DNA of 64,000 nt, from positions 4,960,001-5,024,000 of the forward strand of contig OY720101.1 of assembly GCA_963082875.1 (NCBI GenBank), written 5' to 3'. A program made the translations under genes and the position numbers. This DNA comes from Corella eumyota. Taxonomy: Eukaryota > Chordata > Ascidiacea > Phlebobranchia > Corellidae. The first letter of the stretch is position 1, and every line of letters starts with the position of its first letter. Positions 11,826 through 21,935 of the stretch are shown in pieces. The notes below the pieces were generated by a model, which was not told where the DNA came from, ran no database searches, and worked only from the letters and a program-made list of their open reading frames with translations.

Positions 11826-12310
11826 CAAAACCAAGTGTTCTAGAAATTAAGAACAAGAATATAGATAGTGAACAAAGTATCAGAGAAAATAAACAGAGCC
11901 CTACAGAAAAAAAAGCAAACCCACTTCTGTAGAAGAGAAAGAGAAAAATAAAGTTCTAGAGAGTGAAAAAATTGATTTAAGAACAGAAAATAACATGAAT
12001 TCCTTAATACTGGATGAAGATTCGCTTATTCAAGATACAAGTATTAGAAGTGGCGTGTTTATGCCAGAAGAAGTACCAAGCATTGAATTTTTTGAAATGG
12101 AAAAAAGTGTGTCACCATCAACACAAAAAGATCTTTCCAAAAAAATTAAAAAAGAAGAAAAAATAAAAGGAAGTTAAAGAATGAATTAACACAAGGCGAA
12201 AGAAAGCTCGAAACCAATGAGAATTTAGATAATTCCGAAAATTATGTGTTTGTTGGTTATAAAATGCTCTTTACATTATGCAACGAATTGCCAGCCGAAT
12301 ATGACAAAGT
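11826..12310 (+). pseudogene. Truncated duplicate of the acidic gene's 3' end
   Basis: Starts abruptly at sequence matching 6979 onward and follows the upstream gene to its C terminus with high identity (VLEIKNKNIDSEQS, EEVPSIEFFEMEKS, SENYVFVGYKMLFTLCNE). The 5' two thirds are absent. Relative to the intact copy it carries a small deletion near 11910, and near 12170 its reading frame stops (KIKGS then a stop) before the conserved C terminus resumes in another frame. A donor near 12308 and an acceptor near 12399 resemble those of the first copy. Probably a fragment carried along when the neighbouring caspase-like gene was duplicated. Confidence 0.75.
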
Positions 12311-12799
12311 ATAATTTATAAAACTTAAGACTTCAACTTTTAAATAGAATTAGGTCATATGTTTAAATATTTAACACATCTTTTTTTTGATTTTTAGGGC
12401 ACCTTTTTAGAGTGATCAAGATACAAGAATTTACTAAAATTTATTTTGTATATATAATATTTTTGAAGGCAATGCATGGTTAGTTTTATATATGATAAAA
12501 TTGCACAATTTAATTTGATTAAAAAAAATATTTAAAAATGCAAAATTTTGAAAAAAAATTCTAAAAAAACTTGATCAGTTTTAAATTGCTGATAAAAAAA
12601 TAAAAATGTACAAAACTTTTACTAAAAAAAACATACATGTAAAAACGTCTACTACTATTTACACTCTAACCCAACAATATTTTATTAATAATTTAAATTG
12701 GGCAAATAAAATTTAATTAAAAAACGGCACCTTCTTTTTTCAAATTAACATATACAACATGTTAATGCTATAATAAAAAAAACTGTATATACCTTTTTT
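12311..12799. other. 3' region between the acidic fragment and caspase-like gene B
   Basis: AT-rich 3' sequence. It keeps the convergent arrangement seen at 7518-8082: candidate terminal exon of the acidic copy at about 12399-12414, then about 385 bp to the caspase-like stop codon. Nothing else seen. Confidence 0.4.
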
Positions 12800-14917
12800 T
12801 CAATAAGCCCTAAAGTAATTATTCAGAACTTCAAACAACAATATACCCAAAAGCACTAAAACAAAATCATGCAAGATGAAAAATTCTTTAAAGAATGTAT
12901 CGGTTTGACTTCCAGTGTTACATTTTTTCACACCTTTTAATATAAATAATATTTCATTTTTTTATAGAGCATAGCAACACTTGTAATTAATTCTGAAACG
13001 TTAGTTAATTAAAAAATGTTTTTTTATGTGAACCGGCTTATCTAAAAACAAAAGCAAAAATTTATCAAAGTTAACTCCATATTTACCTTCATGTTTTGTT
13101 AAATGAAGTTGCCTTCTTAATGTGGATTGATAGGTGGGCACTATTTTATTGCCTTCAAATGATAAATTACATACATGGTTGCACACAGTAGTCAGTATTT
13201 GGGCAATATCATAGTTACATTCTGAAATTTAATAGTTACACTGTTACATATTTATTATAATAAATAAAGTAAACTAAAATAAATTTTAAAAAATAGTATT
13301 CTAAAGTTGAAAAGTTTTTTTTATGCTATTTAATTTATGTCCAAAATCTTAAATAAGAATTTGACAAAACTAATAAGTGATTTTTTTACTTTCTCTAACT
13401 ATGAACTTATCAATTGCATGGGTCAGATGTTTCAAGAATCCACCAACATATGTAACAGTGTCTAAAAATGCAGCATAATTTTATAAAGCCCTTACTGGTA
13501 AAAACAATGCGCAAATTTCAAATGATAAATTTTAAACAAAAATACTTTCTGATGTGGGATAGCACAAAAGTACATCGGAATTAAATGGCAAGCTAAAAAC
13601 GTCTTGGACAAAGGGACCTGCTCTTGATTGTATATCATTCACACTACAACTACGCTCAAATTTTCTTCCACGGCAAACCTTAAATAGGTATACTTTTGAA
13701 AAAAAAGGTATACGTATATTTTTGATAAGTGACAATTATAAAATATTTTTTTCAATAACATGTAATGATTAAGATTACTGATTATGGGTTGAAATTCCAC
13801 ATTACATAAGAGATTTGACCACTTACTTCTGGGATAAAAATTTTGGGTTTTCCAATAAGATTTGGGCAATTGTCTCCCAAAAATTTGTCCATAACATTGG
13901 TTTTAAAATCAATTATGCCATCTGTAGCATAAATTAATCCATTTTGAGCACCATGAGATAAAACAACTACAATAACCAACGAGCAATTTTTCAGTATATT
14001 TTTTGCAAAACTTTTGATAACCTAAAAAAAAATACTTTTATAATTACCTACAATAAACAACACCATCATTTTTAATGGTGTTAATGTATACATTTAAAAT
14101 ACTATCTTGCAAAAAATATCATACTAATAAATTGAATTTTTTTTACTTTTGCCATTTCTCCATTGGTTAAGTTGTTCTTTAACATAATATTGTTTTCAAG
14201 AACTCCAAATTTAATTAATACTCTTTTAAAATTTTCAGCTTCTTGTAATGACTTTGGTAAATTTTCAACATTTAGATTTTCTATATAACAAAAAAACTTT
14301 TTTTAAAGAAAAAGGCTTGTTAAATATTACAAATTTCGAATATGTATTAAATAAAAATAGTCCTTTAAATAGAAATTCCATGTACATGAGTTAATTTTTA
14401 GCTATGACAAAAAAGTGCTCTGCATTACTTTGTTTGATTCACCGGCAGCGTGGTGTAGTGGTAAGAACACTTGCTACACCACCATGAGGTCGTGGGTTTA
14501 ATCACCACTGATCTCATGCTGTAGCGTCCTTGAGTAAGGCGCAATAAACGGTAAGAACTCCTTCTGAGCCAGCACTTAATCAGCAGCATAATTATCGAGC
14601 AATTATAATCTATATTATTCCAAACTGCCGCAGGCAACTCGAGACTGGGTCGGAGTAACAAATGTGACTCTATGTTTAAGTCGTGCATTCGACTTTTCCA
14701 CATCGAGGATAAAGATATATACAAAAAAAAAAAAAAAACTTAACATAATGCTTACTTTTAAATGTGTCATTGTTAATAATAAGGACTTGTGTAGTTTTTG
14801 AGTCCACATCATAACTTTCTGATGGTTTTATTAAAGGAATGTCATCTTCTTCATTTTCACTGGAAACGGTATTGTTGTTCCCGGCATCTCCAGGTAAGAT
14901 TACCTGATCCATTCCCA
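12800..14917 (-). CDS. Caspase-like protein B, tail-anchored paralogue
   Basis: Seven exons seen: 14917-14756, 14280-14147, 14021-13827, 13678-13546, 13461-13390, 13221-13087, 12933-12800. From the ATG at 14912 this gives 319 residues. The exon at 14917 opens behind an acceptor in the phase used by gene A exon 2, so a short first exon may exist farther upstream; I could not find it. Landmarks: QVLIINND, VLSHGAQNG (His about 120), GKPKIFIPEVCRG (Cys about 164, across an exon join), CYPTSE, YVGGFLKHL, VPTYQSTLRRQLH. Again Glu replaces the canonical Gln and the SWR loop is missing. The last exon ends in a hydrophobic run (FVLVLLGILLFEVL, within about residues 293-311) near the C terminus. Exon sizes of 195, 72 and 135 bp equal those of A, showing tandem duplication. 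Confidence 0.78.
14442..14738 (+). mobile_element. tRNA-derived SINE, family 1, copy 2
   Basis: About 297 bp with a 15-nt A-tail at 14724-14738. Same 5' tRNA-like head, GAGACTGGGTCGGAGTAAC body segment and TATATAC-A(n) end as copies 1 and 4. Inserted in the first visible intron of caspase-like gene B, its tail 18 bp from the exon at 14756 and opposite in orientation to the gene. Confidence 0.87.
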
Positions 14918-16447
14918 CTGCAAATCAAAGTGCCCCCAAGCAAAATGTTAATGGTACTTTTTTTTAACCCATATTAAACTAACAGAAGGCAAATAAACTG
15001 ATAAAACCTAGATCAACATTAACAAAGTATATAAATTAATCAGATAATAGACTTTAAAAAAAAATTTAAAAAATAAATAAATACCCTAAAACTATTCTAA
15101 AATATCAATCGTAAAAAAACAATAATATGACAGTTAATAGTTTTTTGCCCTTTTCGTCTTTAATACATTCTTTAATAAAAATGTAATTCCTAAAGTTATA
15201 AAGTTTAAACTTATACCCCAAACTTTCTATATTTTCTACAAAATCTATGTGAATATACAATTAAATGACATTAGTTTTGTCAAAAAATTATTATAATAAT
15301 AATATAGGATGTAACTACTTAAAACAACTAAACGATAAACAGTCTCCTAAATACAATAAATAGATTAGTTATGCCACCTGATACCTACAGACCTAAGTTT
15401 CAATTCCTTATTTCATTGTTGAATTTTAGTTCCTCTTTTCCTGTTTTTCTATTGTGCATGGTTCAATAATTCCATACATTTTCTTGCCTAGGTAGTTTTT
15501 CTTTTCTGTACAATCAAGACATAAAAGTTTAAATAAAAATCTGCAAATACACTTTTTTATGAGTCATTGACTTATTACCAAAATATGAAAACAACATTTT
15601 GCCAACAATGAGACAACTTTTCAACATTTTCCTCTCCAACCCCTTCTTTAGAATATTATGTTTTTCAACTTTTTTAAAAAGGGTCTAAATTTGGTTAAAA
15701 GTTAGTTTTAAAATTTAGTTTCGGCAAAATCTTTTTTTAATATCTTCTTTTGAATAAAATTAAATATTTAAAAAATAACCAAAAAAAACTTTAATAATTT
15801 GTTTGTAAATTAATATTTTAAAACATTTTAACAACAACAACAACAAATGAAAGCAAGTTATTGGGAATAATTGCAAAAACATAATATAAAAAGGTTTTAT
15901 TTATTTGTATTGCTTTTCCTTATCTATATAATAATTACCACCATTTCATAATTATAAAATTAAAATATAAGTGCAACAAACTTCAAATTTGACATTTCAT
16001 ATAGAATTGCAGCAAAACTAATTGGTATCCTTATTTAGAGCATAAAATAACTGAATTACTTGTGAAATTATACATTTAAAAGCACCATGTAATAAAAACC
16101 GGATAAAAATTAATAAAGAAAATTTTAACTACACCGTAACAATAAATTTTATACAAATTACAGTGGCTAATATATTTATATACCAAACATAAAAATTATC
16201 TTATAAAAAACAGAAAGAAAATATATACAACAATTAAATATATGTATATGTAAAAGATTTGTGATCTTAACTCTAGTTACAGCACCATTAAATAAAATGT
16301 TAATTTTCTGTGTGTCAATGTAAAATGTGTTGAATAAAGACTGCAAAATAAATAAAAATTTGTTCGATCATTTTTAAAATTTGCAATAAAGTAAATTTTT
16401 ATAAAAAATAGTAAAAAATAATTAGCAGCACAAGTTAAAAATTTATT
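14918..16447. other. Region between caspase-like B and FRMD8
   Basis: Very AT-rich. On the minus strand a possible small exon (acceptor at about 15508, 26 codons, stop near 15430) begins KKNYLGKKMYG. It could be an alternative 3' exon of FRMD8 or chance. A missing first exon of caspase-like B may also lie here. No other gene signal seen. Confidence 0.35.
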
Positions 16448-19400
16448 TTACAACAATTCATCATGCTCTGGTAGAGTTTCTGCCGTTTCCATTTTATTTC
16501 TGTTGCCCAATCTTTTGTAAATATTCTTTTTAATGGAAACGCCGCTGGATTTGGTTGGAGACGTCGGACTTTTTGGGAACACTGCCACATTTTCTTCTAA
16601 AATTTAAATTTACAATTTAGAAATTTTATACATTAAAAAATACACCGTATATTTGTTTGGAGAAAAATATTTTAAATACAATATTTTAGTTTTAGTTATT
16701 AAATAAGAAATTAGTTTTCAAATTCACCATGTTAAATGTGTATGGAGAAGAGTTAATGGTTTTGTCAATGTTTGTTATTATATATGTTACTGTTAAACAA
16801 AAATTAAACTGGCGATTTAAAAAAAAACATGCTTTTTGCCACTATTTTTCGATAAAAAGTGCTTAATATTTTGATATTAACATGCTCTTGAAACACTAGT
16901 CACATGCTATTTTATCTGAAATTGAATAAAAAAATTTGGACGAAAAATAAAAAAATTGTCACCACATGCCATGAAATGTCCACTATGAAGTATGACATGG
17001 GTCACAGATATTTGTGACCATTGTACCATGTTATTTTGTGGCACATTTGTGCCACAGTGTTATCAGAGTGAAAATCTTACCTTTCATGGCAGTTTAAGAA
17101 TTATCAGCTGTTTAAAGTATTTCAAGAAAAAATTACCTTATTATTTTAAAAAATGTTTTTTATCAATTTAAAATTCAAATTAAATTTTTAGTTTACTGCT
17201 AACCAAATAGTGGCAGAAAAAGCATTGATTTGTTTTACAAAACAATTTAAATTAATACAAAAAATCACTTCGGAGATACAATAGCTCATGCAACAACTAA
17301 ACTACATCGTCGTATAGCTTAGCACTACATTATCCTCGGTGAATTACAAAAGCAATTATGTACCTTCATCGTTAAACTTAGTTAGGCTTAGTTTATCAGG
17401 TCGATTAGAGGTCACAGAGTTTTGTCTGGCAAAAAGGGGACGGACACGGGTGCTACTGCTTGATGTTCGGGATACAACTGTTTTACCATTCAAACCATTA
17501 CTTTCTAAAAAAAAATTACAAACTATAATTTTAATCCAATGACATTTAATTAATGTTAAATTTTTTTTTTATCAATTACTCAAAGTTTTTAGTTGTGTTT
17601 TATCATTTTTTTGTTGTCCATATTCTATTTAACAAACAAGTCAACGAAGTTTTTAAAGGTTTTTAAGACTATGGTTCAATTATTTTAATTTTGCAAAAAA
17701 AATTCCAGTATTGAGATAAAAAAGGAGTGCCCATAAATTATATTCTTTACAATTTCAATATTTCAAACACAATAACAGCGTTGTTTATTTTCAAAAGATA
17801 ATCCAAAAACCATAATTTCATCAACGTCATAATAAAACCCCATTATTTTATCCAAAAATTTATTCTTGTTTAAGTAATTATATCTGAAAACATAATTATA
17901 CCTACGATTGTATAAATACACACACAAAAATTTAAACAATTTACATAAAGTCCTAAAAATGATTAATTGAATATTTGGTTACTTTTTGTTACATAAAAAA
18001 GTAAACAAGACGTCAATCTTTTTGCTTTGCCATCATAAATTGAATTTGCTGCCCTTAAGGCAAGCTTAAAATTGGAATTTAAATCCAATTAGATAAGTTG
18101 TGTTTTGTACAAACACATTTCGCAAAATAAATAAGATTACAGTCATGGTAGAAATATGCAAAAATATTTTGCAAAAAACACTTTAAATAAACAACATGTC
18201 AAAACAACTTGTATATTTTAGTTTTTATTTAATAATAAGAACAATTTGTATTTGGTTTTGCATTGCAGAAAGTTATAAATAATTTAAAGTTTGAAAACCA
18301 ATTGAAATGTGTATTACCTTCATTATTTCCTGCTAGGAGTTGGGCTCTTTCAATTTGTTCCTTTTCCCTTAACATTGAAATACAAGTTTCAATCATTGAG
18401 TTCATCATTGGAGCCTAATTGATTAAAAAAAAAGTTTATAAATTACAACAAAATATTAAAAAAATTTCAATTTGTATTTTTTATACCTCTTTCGATAAAA
18501 TTTGCAACAGTTTATTTGTCTTCGTTTTCTCGTCATCAAACTCAAGAAAGAGACTTGGTAGCTCCTCTTCATCACTCTCCTCTCCTTCTTCCTCCTCCTC
18601 CCCTTTATTTGCAGCTGTTGTCATTTCCCAGTTGTATTCATCATGCAGCAAACCAATAAGTACATGCTTGCAAAGGGAAACAATGGATAAAATTTGAAAA
18701 CTAGTAGGCTTTGTAATATATAAAAAAAATTGATAATAAAGTGTTTTTTGCAACATTTATATTAAACTTCGTTTTTATTATGTTTCAGTTTTTGATAGAG
18801 CCTACATTTTTTACCTTTTTTTCAACATCTATTAGCCACAAACCATCAGTGTTGATAGCAACTTTAACTAACATTTGTGATTGGGTTTGAAACCATGACG
18901 ATAATGTTTTGTTTTGTGCTTTCTCTACATATCCATTAAACAATACACTTCTGTAAAATAATATAACAAGGAATTTTAAATGGCCAGATGATTTAAACAA
19001 AATATTTCTAAAAAAATCTCTTTTTAACAGAAAACAAAATATCGAAACTACATAAATAAAAAGTTTACACAATTTAAAGAAAAAAATAAATGCATCTGTA
19101 TAAAAAGTTAAACAAAATAAGTGTTACAAAATTTTGTTTCTTACCCATAATAAGGAAGCTGCCAGCATATTTTCATAGATTCCAAGGTGGTGTTAAGAGT
19201 TGTTTCTTTTGCAGCTTTCTTGGCACATTCAACTATTCTGTCTTCTATTGAAGTTTGACGCATTAAAAATGAACGACGAGGTTTTGCCATATGGGTGGGC
19301 ACAAAACTTTGAAGGTTTTCTCTATAAAAAAAGGTCTTGATATTTTAAATATGTGACTTATCAATAACTTGTGCATGGTGTAGTGACTGGAACACTTTAC

Positions 19401-21324
19401 TACATAAGGTCCTGGTTTTAATTCCTACTGCTTTTATGCTGTAGCACCCTTTAGTAAGATGCTATAAATGGTAAAAACTTGGGCTTAGCCAAAAATTATT
19501 GTAGAATTATAATCAATAATTTTTTAACTATATATTATAAAAATCAATGCAAAAATGGGTTGGCTGATGTTACCTCTGTTTTTTAGACTGTGTAGTCGAG
19601 CTTTTTACATTAGGAATAAATATATACATTCCTAATGTGAAAAAATTTAAAACCTTAAATTTGACTTACAACTAAGTTTAACACGAATTTTAGTTGAGCA
19701 TATAATAATATTTTTTATAAGTTTAGTGACCTATGCGAAAATAAAATGACATCGTTCTTTATTTGGATATGCTTAAATACACATTCTATATTTGTATAAA
19801 CATGTTGACTTAAGCCTACCTTACAGGGCTGGTTTAAAAATTTTTTAAAAAGTATTTAGCAAAATTTTTTAAAGATAATAAATTTTTACAAAATAATACA
19901 AAAGAGAACGGAATAAAAGCTTTTGTCTACTGGAAAAAAATATGATTTAAAATATGGAGAATTAACATATAAAACTATTGTAAGGAGAATTTATACTTGA
20001 TTGTTTCCTTGTCACTGTTGACACACATTAGTGCTCCCAATTGTTCAACGTCTTCGGGGTCACAAGGAAAAACACCTAGGAGGTAAATTTTGAATAATAA
20101 ATATCAAGTTACAAAACTTTTTTGGAGGTAAATTAAACAATAAACTACAGTTCTTGAAACAGAAGTTTTAAAATGTTTAAATAAAATAGGCCAAATTTTA
20201 ATAATAGACTTGGGTTACCTACATTTATTTTAAGTTGAAAAGATTAAGGTTTGTACCAGACCTAAGCACTTTAAATATAAATTTAATTTTAATATAGCAA
20301 AGGAGAAATGAAATTCCATGTTTAAATAGATTACATCAAATATTTAACACACATAATTAAACTTTCTATTTATAGATGTAATACAACTTTAATTACAAAG
20401 TAGTATGGAGGGTTTTTTTTTTATATTAAAAAATTATTATTAAATGTCTGTCAATAAATTACAGTTTTTAACTTTATTTACAATTCCGTATGTTTGCTCT
20501 GGCTTCCAGCAACAAAACGCTTAAAATTGATTCATCCGTTATTTGAATTTCCTCGTCTTTGGTAAGAAAAGCACTTCTCCGAAATAACAAAGCAGGCTCA
20601 TCTGTAATTGTCATGTATTACTATGAATCATTGTCATTTATGTTTGTTAAAAATCAATACAAGTGTGTAAAGGTGTTATATATTCAAAATAAAAGGCTTA
20701 ATATATAACCTGCTTTTAATTACCAATTTATTAATTATTAGTTCAAAACATATTGTACTTAATTTTGTTGGAAAAAATTGCTGTTTTTAATACTTTTATG
20801 TTTATATATATTTTTTTAGGGTTAATTTATTTAATTTAAATTTAATTTTGTTAATTATTTAAACAATTATTAAACCTTGTGCTTTTTCGTTATCACTTTC
20901 CATTGAAAATCGATCTACCAGCATTGGCCATTGTTTAACCATTCTGAACGGGATATGATGAGGTTTTAATTGAACGTCTGAATAAATTTTTGTTTATATT
21001 TGTTTCTATTTTATTATAATCAGTATGAAAACAGTTTTAAAAATATTTATTTTGGCAAACCCACTCAAAATTAAAAAAAAACTATTTAGCTAAATAATTT
21101 TTGTTTTCAGAAAAACAATATTTTGTTTTGTTTTTATTAATTAGCTTACCTAACAAGGGGGATTTTAACCATATTGCGAAGCACTTTTTAGCTAAAGCAT
21201 CAGGCAGTTGCAAGATACTAATCATCTGTTGTAAATACTGGGCTGTTGTTACATTTTTGCCGTTAGGAATTGTAAATTGGTGACCGGAATTGTCGGATAA
21301 ATATACAACAACGTTTAAAGACAT
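16448..21324 (-). CDS. FRMD8: FERM domain-containing protein 8 (FRMD8)
   Basis: Ten exons: 21324-21150, 20977-20876, 20601-20482, 20075-19997, 19321-19145, 18950-18815, 18666-18487, 18414-18318, 17504-17364, 16596-16448. Every join keeps frame and gives 451 residues (human about 464). The FERM F1 lobe starts VVVYLSDNSG. Then come VQLKPHHIPF, LLFRRSAFLTKDEEIQI, FPCDPEDVEQLGAL, LPYYG and, in F3, LFLEFDDEKTKTNKLLQ, each beside its human counterpart. An acidic insert ([13 protein letters not shown]) sits inside F3. The tail is basic and Ser-rich. In mammals FRMD8 binds the iRhom cytoplasmic tail and stabilises the iRhom/ADAM17 sheddase complex; in flies the relative Bili modulates Wnt signalling. 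Head-to-head with DGLUCY. Confidence 0.92.
16829..17225. mobile_element. Inverted-repeat element with internal hairpins (MITE-like)
   Basis: About 400 bp in the last FRMD8 intron. The ends are an imperfect inverted repeat: ATGCTTTTTGCCACTATTT on the left, and on the right the reverse complement of ATGCTTTTTCTGCCACTATT. Two clean hairpins lie inside: GGTCACA...TGTGACC at about 16998-17018 and TGTGGCACA-TT-TGTGCCACA near 17036-17056. No target duplication could be fixed. Class unknown. Confidence 0.5.
19371..19627 (+). mobile_element. tRNA-derived SINE, family 1, copy 3 (old, diverged)
   Basis: Recognisable by the head TGGTGTAGTGACTGGAACAC, a decayed B box (GGTTTTAATTCC), GTAGCACCC and the terminal AATAAATATATAC. 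Much more diverged than the other copies, so an older insertion. It lies in FRMD8 intron 4. Confidence 0.7.
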
Positions 21325-21935
21325 ATTGGCGTTTTGTAGTATCTCAATATTTAAATACAGATACTTAATTTTAGCTCATTTTTTACAAGTATTGCTCTTA
21401 TAAAACTCTGGTTAAAACAAAAAATAAGTAATTATACAACATATCGTCAACTGTTAACTAAATAAAACAGTAAATAACATTAACAAGCTGATTAACTGTT
21501 TTATATATTTAAATACACAACCGAACCAACGCAACAGACATTTTTTACGAAGTAAAATATATAAAAGCATGTCATAGGATTGCCCCTGCATCCTTTTTTT
21601 GCTGTTTCTCTCATTTTTCCCTTTTTCTCCAAAAACTTATTCTCTTAAATTTTAAAAATTGTTTTTTTTTTGCAAATTAATCAGCAAAAAACATATATTT
21701 TAACTTTATGACATTCCTAGTTACAAAAAAAGCAAACTAACTATAAAAATTGCAACATATCTGTTTCAAATATAGCAAAACTAGTAAATTAGTATCCATA
21801 AGGTAATTTCCATATTAACTTAGGGGGTTTCCCAGAAGACAAGAAAAGTAAACAAACAAAAATTTAATCGTCAGCAAAAAATGTATTGAGAACGTGCACC
21901 AAAAATGCATTTTTGTTTATAAAATAATTGCACGA
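21325..21935. promoter_or_regulatory. Shared divergent promoter region of FRMD8 and DGLUCY
   Basis: 611 bp between two start codons facing away from each other. AT-rich with C/T-rich stretches (near 21580-21640) and no obvious TATA arrangement. A bidirectional promoter is inferred from spacing only. Confidence 0.45.
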
